Source of the DNA: Lentinus brumalis
Lineage: Eukaryota; Basidiomycota; Agaricomycetes; Polyporales; Polyporaceae
Direction: 5' to 3'
DNA length: 64,000 nucleotides
NCBI GenBank assembly: GCA_001792895.1
Contig: MARA01000010.1
Location: forward strand, 62,001 to 126,000
Of the stretch, positions 23,888-35,022 are shown one piece after another. Each line of letters begins with the position of its first letter. Position 1 is the first letter of the stretch. Position numbers and translations under genes: made by a program. A model generated the notes under the pieces. The model saw nothing but the letters and a program-made list of their open reading frames with translations, ran no database searches and was not told the DNA's origin.

Positions 23888-25475
23888 ATGTCTATCCTGA
23901 ACATTCAGTACCAGGTCTCGGATGCCCGCTCCGAGCCTGCGCCGGTGCGTCGCGCGAGTTCGCCGCGTCCAAGGCCGCAACCACCGGTGGTCGAGAACGA
24001 CCACGCGTTATACCAGTTCTCACCGCTAGACGACGACGACGACCACTACAGCCCGCCTCGTCGCGTCCTTTCCCGGGGCGAGATGGAGGACGGCTCCATC
24101 GCCGTCAACCACCCGGCCGTGGAACGCTACATGCTGAGAACCCAGCTCTGTCTCCAGGCGGCCAAAGGCCAGCATCGGCAAAGCTCAATGGGCTGGCCAT
24201 GGCATAAAACAAATGGCAGGTGCGTTGACTGGTGGAGTGCGGAGAACGCAGGGATCGTCAGACGGGGCGATTCCTGGGCGGTGTGCCATGGGCACGTCGA
24301 GCGCACATTGAACATGGGTCTGCAACGCACGACCACCATGGCCCTGTTCGCGCTGGCTGCACTCGCAGTGATGAACTCTCCTCACGACCTCCTCTTCTGG
24401 GCGTTCTGGGGGCTCAAATCGGCGGAGAGGACCGCCGAGCTTGTGGACGAGGTTCTCCGTGAGTAACTCCTTTATCCTCGTCCCGAACCAAGACTGACCT
24501 GTCTTCATAACAGACACCCATCCCCCGCTCATTACCCTTCCGCGATCGGTGGTCTGGGGAGACAAGGCGTCCGCGTTAGCCACCATCGAGGAGTGCCGGC
24601 GCCCTCTTTTGCCTAAGGCCGTCCCTCCCATACAGTTCATATCCTCCAATATGCACCTCTTCACCGAGCCAGAGCGGTCTGCAAAGAGGAAGCGGGCCTC
24701 CGCAGACGTGGACGACGGAAAGCCAATCGCGAAGAGGCTACGAACGAGGATTGCGAAGCCGAAAGTTCCAGCAGGTCCTCCGCGCAAGTCGACGCGCCTG
24801 CGCAAGAGCGCAGCCACCGCCGTGTCCGCAAATCTCGCACTTGCGAACGGAACTGGTGGTGCTGAGGAGACCGGGACGGGCGGAGCTAAGGAGAGCGTGG
24901 ATGTTGATGCAGACGTGGCGATCGACGTCGAGACGGTGGAGGAGGCACCGACGCAGGAGGCGAGTGCTCCAGCTCCGAAGAAGAGGGCCACAACGAAGAC
25001 AACAGCGAGGAGAAAAGCTACGTCCGCGCGGAAGAGGCCAGCAGCGAAGAAGAGCGCGGCCACGGCCACACCCAAGCAGGCCGTCGCACCAGTACCGCAA
25101 GAAGCCCCATCGCAGCCTGCTCCTTCATCCTCGAGACGCATCGAGGATTCTGCGTCTGCTTCCGCGCCCAGCTCCCCCGACATCATGGCCGCCTCCAGCC
25201 TGCTCATGCTCGCCAGCGTTGCCGCGTCTTCTGCGCCGACGACGACCGTCGGGACACCTGTGGAGGGAAGCACCTGCGTCAACACACCGCCGGTGGCCGC
25301 ACAGCAGCCACCAATCGAGTTGACACAGGTCGACGCAAAGTTGGCGGCGCCCGGGAATGCATCTGGGCGTAGGTCTGCCAAGGGTGCGGTTCGTCCGCCC
25401 GCCAAAGCCCCCGAACGTACATCCGCTAGGATTCGCGAGAAGAAGGCGGGTGCGGGGAGCGTGCAAGGGGCGTGA
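23888..25475 (+). CDS. Orphan-family gene, long basic-tailed type, right copy
   Basis: Intact paralogue of 7205-8792. Exon 1 (ATG 23888) carries MSILNIQYQVSDARSEP, a shorter aspartate run (five rather than seven), DWWSAENAGIVRRGDSW and LLFWAFWGLKSAERTAELVD. A GTGAGTAACTCC..AACAG intron leads to exon 2 with VVWGDKASALATIEECRRPL and the Lys/Arg/Ala-rich tail (PRKSTRLRKS; KKRATTKTTARRKATSARKR), ending SARIREKKAGAGSVQGA. In-frame indels between the copies (for example EPERSAKRKR against SKPKSDRSAKRKR) show the frame has been kept since duplication. Probably nuclear by its basic tail; function unknown. Confidence 0.75.
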
Positions 25476-26229
25476 GGGCAGGCATCGAAGCGCATTTTCG
25501 TCGTCATGGTCGTCTTCTTCGTCTCGCTGTCTCGTTATGGTTTGCTTGATCTATGAGGTTATTTATTTCCATCTCCGTGTATTGCTCGATCTCGTACGTT
25601 GTAGTGATGTCTGTATTCTGTCTGCTGTTCGACTTATCTGTAACTTGTATCTATCAGTTCTGTAATGAATACCCTGGATCCGTTGAGTGCAAGCCCGTAC
25701 CTACCCGCGTAGCGACAGTTCGTCCGAATGCATTGTGCTCCCCAGCACGCAATGTCAATGCGACGAGGAGCGCCCTCAAACCATTCGGACGGAACAACGC
25801 ATTGACATTGAGTGGCTACAGCCACCGCCACTCCAGTGGTCCACCCTCGCTGAAAGCAAAAGCAGTCGTGGGTCAAAGCGAGCCAGGGTATAAGATCCCA
25901 GCACTCACCTGTCACCTCCGAGCCTCCAGCCTCTTACCGTCTCCTTATCCAATACCCCAACTCCCTCGCTCTCCTCTCACACGATGTCCTCCTTCCAGAT
26001 CCAATACCCAATCTCGGACGCACGTTCGGAGCCGATCCCAGAACAGAGGCCCTCTTCAGGAACACGGGCACCGCTACCGGCCGTAACGCCCGTCCCCCGC
26101 GAGGTGTCCCCAGGGTGCATGTCCGACGGGACCATCTCCGCAAACCATCCGGCCGTACAACGCTTCGTGTGGAAAATCGCACGCGCGGTCGAGGGAGCAG
26201 AAGCCGCGCACGCCGCGAAACCAGAGAAC

Positions 26230-26455
26230 TGTTGGAATTATCGGGCGAATGGGACGGGCGGGACGGGCAGGGTGGTGCGTCGGGCGTCGGGCGTCGGGCA
26301 AGCCGGTGCGCTCGCGCCCGGCGGCTTATCGCATAGATCTGGTACCTATCGCGATGGTAGCTACGTACTTATACCTCCCCCTCCGTTATCGAATTCCCCG
26401 CGCGTTTGCGACGCGGGCTCCCTGCTACACCCCGGAACGACCGTCTGTTCCAACA
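26230..26455 (+). repeat. 5' LTR (226 bp)
   Basis: TG..CA-bounded LTR. It has two GACGGGCGG-type units and one copy of the 38-bp unit ending CCGTCTGTTCCAACA. It contains a short GTCGGGC run and a TATA-like ACTTATACC. Confidence 0.93.
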
Positions 26456-26882
26456 CAAACGCGCTGTACAGCCCTTGCTTCCTCCGCTTCGCGTCGTTCC
26501 CACCCGGGTCCTACCAGAAGAACCTAGAAGAACCTGAAGAACAACCCCTCCCCTGCTATGTCCGACTCTAACACGCACACCGTCGAGAGCCGTCGCTTCC
26601 CGAAGCTCAACGATGCCAACTACATCGAATGGGCGATGCGCATGGAGGCCGACCTCGTCCGGCGGAAGCTGTGGGACGACATTGTCGAGATCACCGTCGA
26701 TAGTGCGGTCCAGGACCCATCTCAGTGGCACGAGGAGTACGAGAAGAAGAAGAAGAAGCGGTCGACGCAGAGGATGAACGAGGCACGAGCGGAGATGATC
26801 ATGCAGGTCGATGACGGTCAGTTGTCCCACATGCGGTCGCGCGATCCGATGGAGATCTGGGAGACGTTGGCAAAGGTGCATA

Positions 26883-26896
26883 CATCAGCAAAATCC
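26883..26896 (+). repeat. Left TIR of the giant element
   Basis: CATCAGCAAAATCC, preceded by the TA duplication and followed by TGTCTTA subterminal motifs. Confidence 0.88.
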
Positions 26897-29544
26897 ATTT
26901 TGTCTGAATATGTCTTAATGTGTCTTAGACACCCACAAATTGTTGTTCAGACTGGTGATCTGTAGATCAGACATCCAGGTGGGCTAATGCAACCTCGGGA
27001 CCTTGAAATGTCTTACTTCATGGACACCTGAGCAACAACATTGTCTTCTGATGCCTCACTGTGGCTGGTCTGACATGAGAAAAATCCTTGATGACCAGCA
27101 GTTTGTTTGTCATGTAGTATGACATCATATTAGAGATTGATAACACCATACTAAAGTATGACAATAGAACTACTTACACCATGTTGTGCAGCACTGATCA
27201 GGTGCTGCAGATTCAAAGGCGTGGGTAATTCAAGAGGTGGTTCAGTAGATCATTCCTTTGTGCAGCGAGAGCAGAGCAATGCTTAACAATTAGAGCTGGG
27301 GACAAGATATATTGAGAGAGGTATCTACAGAGCAAAGTACAGCTTGGCTTATCTGGGGCAACAGGTCAAAACTAAGGGTCCCCAGATAGCGCCAGTGGTT
27401 TTATATACATGAGGGAACAACAGTGTCAGAAGACAATAGGGTGAGAGACATCATGTATAAAGACAATAGCATGATAGCGTGAGAGAGACCATGGGAATCA
27501 TGGTGATCGAACAATAGGATGACTGGGAAAGGAAATGACTAGTACGGGGGAGACTGTTCGTAACAGCAGTAGCCCAAAACAGCCAAAAACAGGCCACCCA
27601 GACACTGTGCTCAGCCAGTGAGCCATGAGGCTGGGAAGCTCATGGACACAGCCAGCTCAGCGGGACAGTAAGAAGAGCAATGCAGCCTAGTGTCTGCTTC
27701 CTCAGGTATATGGACGGCAACATAGCCCATAACCATGAGCCCACCGCTCTTTGGAGGTAAAGCTCCCTATGTGTCACAGCTGGTTTGAGTACAGTCAATC
27801 TATCTGTACTAGGTCATGGGGAGTTCCAGTGCACCTGAGCCTAGCCAGCCCAGACCAAGGTCATCCCAGTGCATAAGGTGGAACAGGGTGGCTGCTGGTC
27901 CAGTAAATCAGGGGCTCAGATGACTGCCCTCCCCAGATCTGGGTGTTAAAAGGGTTCCAAGGTTCGAAAGCTGGGTGGGCGGGCCAGTGATGTTGTCGGA
28001 CATGCAGTATGGTGTCTCAGCAACAGCCACCTCCCAGTTAACCACATGTGCTGCTGACGCTGGTGCCACCCAGTAGAGGTGAGAAACAGACCATATAGCA
28101 TTCCAAGCCAGCCCAGACCGGGGTCATCCCAGTGCATAAGGTGCAACAGGGTGGCTGCTGGTCTAGTAAAACAGGGCCTCAGATGACTGCCCCCCCCAGA
28201 TCTGGGTATTCAAAGGGTTCGGAGGTTCAAAAGCTGGGTGGGCAGGCCAGTGATGTTGTCGGACATGCAGTATGGTGTCTCAGCAACAGCCACCTCCCAG
28301 TTAACCACATGTGCTGCTGACGCTGGTGCCACCCAGTAGAGGTGAGAAACAGACCATATAGCATTCCAAGCCAGCCCAGACCGGGGTCATCCCAGTGCAT
28401 AAGGTGCAACAGGGTGGCTGCTGGTCTAGTAAAACAGGGCCTCAGATGACTGCCCTCCCCAGATCTGGGTGTTAAAAGGGTTCCAAGGTTCGAAAGCTGG
28501 GTGGGCGGGCCAGTGATGTTGTCGGACAGGCGGTACGGTGTCTCAGCACAGCCACCTCCCAGTTAACCACATGTGTTGCTGACACTGGTGCAGCCCAGTA
28601 GAGGTGAGAAACAGACCATATAGCGTTCCAGCTGGTTTGTGTCACAGCCCAATTCTGTGTCTCAGACTCTCAGTGGCCGGGTTACCTCAGCAGGGAGTGC
28701 GCGTACAAAGCCCAGACCCCACTACTCGTCAGGATGCATTGTAAGTTCAGGTGTATGTGTTATTCATTCCACAGGAGTGTCAGAAGGTTTAAGCCGCAGA
28801 AGTCACGGTGTACCATACCTTGCCATGCACCAGCCGATGCTATGGCTCAGGCAGTCAGTGAATCATACAGCACAGTCTCCCAGACAATGTGTTTGACAGG
28901 GTGGTCTGTCGTGCAGCGGTAAACGTGACCGGGAGTTCCAGATACTTCTGTGAATCAGCAAGGACAACATCAATGTAAGCCCTTGTAGCAGACATCTAAG
29001 AGCACCAGCTGGCTACAGCCATCAGACAAATCAGTTTCATTGTCGTGGACCTGTCGCAGGCAGGTTTAAATTTCAGACGAATATTGCGCTAGCACCCCAG
29101 ACGTTCAGGGCTTCCATGCAACAAGACAACCTAAGAAATATGGTCACAACGTCAATCATCATTCACCGAGGCGACATGAGCTCAAGAAAATATGCTAGCT
29201 GTGGTAGGATAGGAGAAAGAAGACAGTGTACGCGAGAGCACGGTGAACAGCAACAGGCAGATATGACAACAAATATACAGAAGCGGGGTAGAGATGGGCG
29301 ACAGCTATGTGCAAGGAGGATGGTAAAGAACCAGTAACACACAAGAATGACGAGCAGCGATGCACGAAGACGATGACGACCGCAGAGAACACATACGTAA
29401 GGGGGAACTAGTCAGCCTGCCAGACAACGGAAACAGAATCAGCAGTGAGAGCGGCGGAGCAATCTGTCCATACTGCGCATGAATGCGCAATCAAGAAAAG
29501 CAGGGAACATAACACCTGTCAGGGTACGATTTTGAATGACCTGA
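26897..29544. other. CpG-depleted left arm of the giant element
   Basis: No coding frame of note over ~2.6 kb. CpG is nearly absent between about 26900 and 27500 (several consecutive 60-base lines have none), while TpG and CpA are abundant. The LTR and host genes beside it are CpG-rich. This is the expected scar of long-term cytosine methylation and deamination. It includes the 263-bp satellite at 27841-28630. Confidence 0.7.
27841..28630. repeat. 263-bp tandem satellite, three copies
   Basis: Three head-to-tail units (about 27841-28103, 28104-28366, 28367-28630), located by TCATCCCAGTGCATAAGG at 27861, 28124 and 28387. Units differ by scattered substitutions, and the third by small indels (GTCGGACAGGCGGTACGG for GTCGGACATGCAGTATGG). 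The third unit keeps CpGs lost as TG/CA in the others, in line with deamination. Confidence 0.92.
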
Positions 29545-29860
29545 TGGCCGGGATGTCGACGGCAATGATGAACACGACGACGATGACTACGAGGGCGGCG
29601 ATGACGAGGAAGAGAATGGTGACGAGGACGGTGACGGTGACGGTGACAACGATGACCAAGACAGCGCAACGATGACCAAGACAGTGACGACGACGACGAG
29701 TGCGGCGATGACGTGCGGCGATGGCGACGGGAACGAGGACAATGAGGACGGGCGGCCACGACGACGACGATGTTGACAACGTTGGTGACGATGACGATGA
29801 TGACGGCGACAACGACGACAACGACGTTGTTGACAACGACGACGACGATATTGTCGAGAT
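29545..29860. repeat. Imperfect GAC/ATGACG microsatellite
   Basis: About 300 bp of degenerate trinucleotide repeats (GACGAC, GATGACGACG, GACAACGACG) just beyond the 3' end of the gene at 29921-32745. Confidence 0.8.
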
Positions 29861-29920
29861 CAGCCTAAGGACCTCCTGATTAGTGCAAAACGCGGACTCG
29901 ACAAATGAACGACTACTTAC

Positions 29921-32745
29921 CTACTCCTCCTCGTCGACGAGCTGGGAGTAGTCGGTGTCCTTGCTAGCGGTCCTCAAAGTGCCGATCGTGGAGTCAAGGA
30001 CGAGAGTCTTTGCGCAGGTCCAGATGACGTTGAGCTTGACATTGGTTAGCGATTTCGCTGACATGGCGCATTGCTTGGTCTTGTCACCGAAGTTCGTGAC
30101 ACTGAAGTCAGTGTCCTTACTCTCCTTTCCGGTGACGGGATTGACACCCTTCACGATGGCGATGCCCCTGCCAGTACCTGTGACCTTCTCAGCAGCGTAC
30201 AGGATAGCTGCACGATATGCCTGTACGACGAGTGAGAGCACGACCACATGAAGAATGCGAAATACTGACGGCCGCACCAGCCAGGCCAAGTGCACCGAAC
30301 GGGGCCTCGCAGTGGACACTGGGGTACAAGCCCTTCACTGCGATGGCCCCTTGAATAGCGTCGATGTGGGGAGCGAACGCGGCCAACACGAAGGGAGAAC
30401 GATAGAGGCCCTGTTCAAGTGGTGTTATCAGTGAGAAGCGATCAAAAGCATGATGTACGCACCACTTTGAGAGCGTCCTCCGGGTCCTCGTAGAAGAGGC
30501 GACCTCCCGGTATGATGTCCGTACAGAAAAGAGCCTTCTTCTCCAGCGTGTCATACTTGGGACCCTTCAGCTTGAACCAAGAATCGTATGCACGAAGGCT
30601 GTTGTTACCAAAGCTGCTTCGCCACTCGTAAACGCGTTGCATGGCCTGAAGAACAAGTAGATGAGTAAGACACAACGACGAACAGATGTATGCGTACCAA
30701 GCCATGAACCTTGTCGCCAGCAGTAATTGTACACTCGACGGTGCCTTCGTAGACCGCATCCCAGATGAGCTGGAGCGCCCTGATGATGTCGCCGTCGGAG
30801 GCGGTCCACGGATCCAGGAGGGTGCCGAACCACCGCAGCAGAGTCGGTAGGACCTGACCCTTCCAACGATTCTCGTCCTGCGCTCCCTCGGGCAGGTCGG
30901 AATTCTTGGACGTTGCGCGCGAGGTCTTGACAGTGGGCTCGTCATCGCTTTCAAGCTCGATTGCCTGCGAAACAAAGTGGGTATGCGACAGTGTCAACGA
31001 TGAAGAACGTAACCGGACATACCTTGCCCATTGAAGTGCCGTCCCTCGGAGGGCGGTTCGCCTTCGGGTCCTTCTCCTTCTTCCCGAGCACGAGGGTTTC
31101 GGCGGGCTCAAGCTTGACAAGGGCCTGCAAACAGAATCAGTTGTGTCTTCCGACAAACAACGACATGGGACAGACGTACCTCGCTGGTCCGACGCTCGCC
31201 GTTCTTCGAAGGGCTGGTCTTCGCTGCCATCGCCTCCTCAACTTCGTCGTCGCTCTGCACGTAACCGCGCACGGTGACACCCGTGGAGTCAGCGTCGGAG
31301 TCGCTATACTTCGCATTCGACTTCCTTTTCCCCTTCCCCTTCGCCTTCTTCGACGCCTTGCCCCGAGCCTTCGCCCTCGACATCTTACCTCTCTCTTCGT
31401 TCTTGAACATGAACTCCTCTTCTTCATCGGTGTCCTCAAGCTCGAGCACCGAGGACGTCGCCTTGGAGACCTTCGCTCTCGGATCAGCAGCGTTCACCTT
31501 CGCGGCTGCAGCCTTCGGCTTCGAAGTGGCGGCGTTGGGCTTCGTGTCGGCGGTCTTGCCCTTCGTAGCCGCACTCTTGGCTTTCGCCGCCGTAGCGAGG
31601 GGTTTGGCAGACTCCTCGTCAGACGAGTCAGACGAGTCGTCCACTTCCACCTTGACCTCGGCGGCCTTGGCCTTCTTGACGGGGACCTTGCCGTTGGACA
31701 CGGCGGAGAGGGGATTGGCGTCATCGTCGGAAGACTCGTCACGCACAGTCTTCTCCGCGGCGGCAGCAGCGATGGCGTCCTTCAACTTCGCGGCAGCGGC
31801 AGACGCCCTCCCCTTCGTTGGCGCAGCCTTACGCTCAGCGTCCTTGGCGATGCCGGTGCTGTTGTTGTCGACCGATGGCATGCCCGACTTGGTCTTGAGG
31901 ACTGGCTTCGGCTGGGGCTTCGCCTTGGGACCCGGGTTGCCCGCGAAGGGAGTGGCGGGGACGTCGATGGTGCGAGAGGCAGAGGGAAGCACAGAGGATG
32001 AGGATGAGGAGGTGGAGGTGGATGTACCGGTTTGGGTGAGCCACGGTCTGCGTGCAACGTGGCGGACGTGAGGACACAAAGTCAAACATACACATAAGGA
32101 AAGTGCTTACTCAGCAACGACACCAGCGCTGGAGCCGGACTTGGCCGCGGACACCTCCTCACGCTTGAGAGCAGCCCTGGCGGCCCCGACGCCTTCGCGA
32201 AGGGGATGGGCAATCTTCACCTTCTTCGAAGACTTCTTGAGAGTCTTGGGTGAGCCCATCTCAGTGAGAGTCGAATCGGAATCGCAAGCGGAAGCGAGTT
32301 CTTCCTTCTCCTCTTCGCTGACCACGGGGAGAGAAGACGAATCCTCCTGCTCCTCCGCCACAGAAGCCTCCCCCTCTTCGTCCATGACAACATCATCTTC
32401 GGACTCGGGCTCGGGCTCGGGAGGAGGACTGGCCTTACGCTTATTTTTCTTCTTAGGTTGCTCTTCTTCGGACACGTCATCGACACTGCGGGCGACACGG
32501 TGCGACGATCCTGAAGCTCGTCCGCGCTTGACGCGACGCCCTCGTTGTTCTTCATCGGCAGCGGCAACCTCTTGCTCCATCTGAGCGACAGCAGCCAGTT
32601 TTTCGGCCTCGGCGTCGAGCTCCTGCTGAAGAGCCTTTTTCTCAGCTTTTTTGTCCGCTCTCACCTGCGCGGCGGTGCGACGGGGCTGGGGCATATCGGG
32701 CTTGCCAAGCCGCTTGTCGACGTTATCGGAGCGAGTTTTGACCAT
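29921..32745 (-). CDS. Transposon-borne charged repetitive protein with conserved C-terminal domain
   Basis: Exon 1 (32112-32745) starts MVKTRSDNVDKRLGKPDMPQ, then RTAAQVRADKKAEKKALQQE and a long Glu/Lys/Ser-rich region. The intron 32048-32111 (GTAAGCAC..ACGCAG) joins to PWLTQTGTSTSTSSSS and Lys/Ala-rich repeats (KGKTADTKPNAATSKPKAAA; KKAKGKGKRKSN). Later exons hold a folded domain: DLPEGAQDENRWKGQVLPTL, IIRALQLIWDAVYEGTVE, AMQRVYEWRSSFGNNSLRAY, GLYRSPFVLAAFAPHIDAIQ and AYRAAILYAAEKVTGTGRG, ending in DYSQLVDEEE. I know this layout as a dispersed hypothetical family of mushroom genomes found with transposons. Coiled, acidic and basic blocks suggest a chromatin-associated protein. Function unknown. 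Confidence 0.72.
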
Positions 32746-33189
32746 GATGAAGACGGGGGGATGTGCTAGCGTGAGGCGATGGGGTTGCTGGGAATTTTTG
32801 GGGGAAGGAGAAGGTTCATTCCGAACTCGGCGGACGTGGTTAAGTATGAGCGCGTACCATTCCAGCGCTTCAAGTTCGCTTATGGTGAGACTCGCAGGCC
32901 TGTACAATCGGGAGGAGGATAACCATTCTGAACTCCGTCGGTCTCTGAAATTATCTAGCGGCGCACGAACGTCAAGCCACATCAGCGACGTTCTCCTCGA
33001 CCGTCCTCTCCCACGAAGTCCAGCGTACCACCTACGAGCCACCGCCAGTCACCTCCCCCTCCACGCTCGCGCGCCCCTGCATACCTCAGAATCTCGCTTC
33101 TCTAGCTAGGTGAGCGTGCTGTTTATTGGCAATCCTTCGTGCTTTCCGCGCGCAGCATCGTAGTAGTCCTTGCTGATGCAGAGCGCACT

Positions 33190-35022
33190 ATGTCTCCACA
33201 GCTCAGCAAGATGACCGCCCTCGCCAATCTCGCAGGCTCTAACCCCGTTGGCCAGATGATCCGGCATAACGGACCTATCATGCCTCGCATGTACCCTTTC
33301 ACCGCCCTCACGGCCACCGGCAGACACGTGCCATATTCCAACGCGGTGCCGGACCTGCGCAGCCCATCCGATCGATCCCCCGCCGAACGCATGTTCGCAT
33401 GTGACGAGCTCTCTACACATGTTTGGACGTGTTTTGCTGAGATCGCTGCGAAGGGCGAGCTCTTCAACGTGATGCTCCTCAGCAAGAACAGTTTCCTTGG
33501 CATCGTGCCCGTCATATGGCGCGACCTGGGTGACAACGTCTCTGCCATCCTCAACTTGCTCAATTTGCCGTATTACATGAACGGCGGAGGGCGTAAAGAC
33601 CTCATCGGCGAGGAGTTCCTGGAGTACGTACACTGACTTCTCTCCTCACCGATGACGCTCACCGACCCTTTCTCAGCTTCCTCGAGCTCAACAGCGACGT
33701 CGTCAAGAATAGTATCATGATGACCAAGGCAGAGTTCTATGGGCAGCATGTGAAGAAGATGGAGGTCAACACCGTCAAAGTCACGCCGGGTACGTTTACT
33801 GCTGTGGCTCGGCTTACACGCGATCGCTCTGCCCTCCTCTGTGCGCTTGCCTATCTGTCGTGGCAGGAATATTCTGCGAGAAACAACGACCTCATCCTTG
33901 TCCTCACCCCTGCTCTCCGACGCCTCCATATCCAGACTTTCGACTTCCCTGAGGCTGCAGATCCCTCCGCGGCCTTCGCCGATTGGGTCACTCGGATCTG
34001 CGTCTCGACCACCACCATTGCCAGTGACCTCACTCACCTCAGCATCGAAGCTCATGGTAGTCTCGACGTCACAATGTCTTCCGAGTTCTTCCGGGCTCTC
34101 CACACGCTCAGAGTGCACCGCGTCAACGTCGAAAGTACGTCTTCCAGTTGCAGTGTTGCCTCGGGGTCAAGGCTTATACGACTTATGTCCTCGCAGCACT
34201 TGAAGCGATCCCGCCTCCAGCACGTTTGGGCGAGATGAAGGACTTGCAGATGTCTTCATGGACCGGATCCTCTGCCATGTTTGACACTCTGTTCACGATC
34301 TGCCCTTCCGCAGCCACTACGCTCCGCAATGTCCACTTGCAGTCCTTCGCGGACGTGTTTTACCCCGATTGTCCTGACTTCGTCGCCCACATAGAGCCCT
34401 TGCTCAGTGTTCGCCAGCTGGAGCGCGTCGTGCTCAACTTTCCTCATCATTGTTTCCGCTTCACCGACGATCACCTTCGCGCGATGGCCGACGCATGGCC
34501 CCGGGTCGGGGAGTTGGGACTGGGCTTCGAGAATTTCGACGAGGATTCCCCCATTCCGCAGCTCTTGACTCTGGGCTACGTCGCATCTCGTTGTGGTCGC
34601 CTGACCTCAATCACGTTACCTGCACTCGCTGCCCCCGACTTCGATCCTCAGGACGCTGAGTATGAGATTGAGGCCCCTCGCAAGCACCCCCTGCGGGAGA
34701 TCCGGACGCAATTCTTGGACGCCAAGGCCGAGCATAAGCAGGCGATCACGTGGGCTCTGGGGCGTGCGTTCCGGGACTTGGATGCCTACTACCTTGGCCA
34801 TGGTGGATACACAATGTACGTCTTCTCCTCACACATCACGCAGACGGCCTCGCTCATCACATTGCCCTAGGCAGCGGGAGGCCTCTCACGCTATCCTTCC
34901 TCCATATGTACTGAGTACGTCGTGCTACGTCTTCCGCGAAGACGATTCGCTCACTTCTGATGTTCACAGGATCCAAGCTCAACATGTTGTCATTGGGAAG
35001 CGACGAGCCCCGTTGGTACTAG
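33190..35022 (+). CDS. Leucine-rich-repeat-like protein (F-box-type relative) carried by the giant element
   Basis: ATG at 33190: MSPQLSKMTALANLAGSNPV, then MFACDELSTHVWTCFAEIAA and FLGIVPVIWRDLGDNVSAIL. About five introns with GTACGT donors link FLELNSDVVKNSIMMTKAEF, TPALRRLHIQTFDFPE, LEAIPPPARLGEMKDLQMSS, LRNVHLQSF, LLSVRQLERVVLNFP, WPRVGELGLGF and GRLTSITLPAL, ending near GSDEPRWY (stop 35020). Degenerate LRR strands are clear. The N-terminus resembles the helical region of mushroom F-box proteins but lacks a convincing LPxE F-box core. Adaptor-type function in protein turnover is a guess from this class. Confidence 0.68.

Noticed and set aside
24185..25507. 440-residue minus-strand frame opposite the orphan gene at 23888-25475
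   Set aside because: It is the antisense shadow of a Lys/Arg/Ala-rich exon. The same mirror frame occurs opposite the left copy (7185-8342), and the sense frame carries the family motifs and intron.
27941..27990. GGTTCGAAA as a tRNA B box
   Set aside because: It sits inside the satellite with no matching A box or cloverleaf, and recurs only with the 263-bp unit.
27841..28630. Regularly spaced repeats as a CRISPR-like array
   Set aside because: Units are 263 bp, contiguous and without spacers, in a eukaryotic transposon.
30961..32071. Long plus-strand Ser/Phe-rich and Arg/Leu-rich frames
   Set aside because: Shadows of the low-complexity minus-strand gene at 29921-32745, which has splice sites and conserved C-terminal exons.
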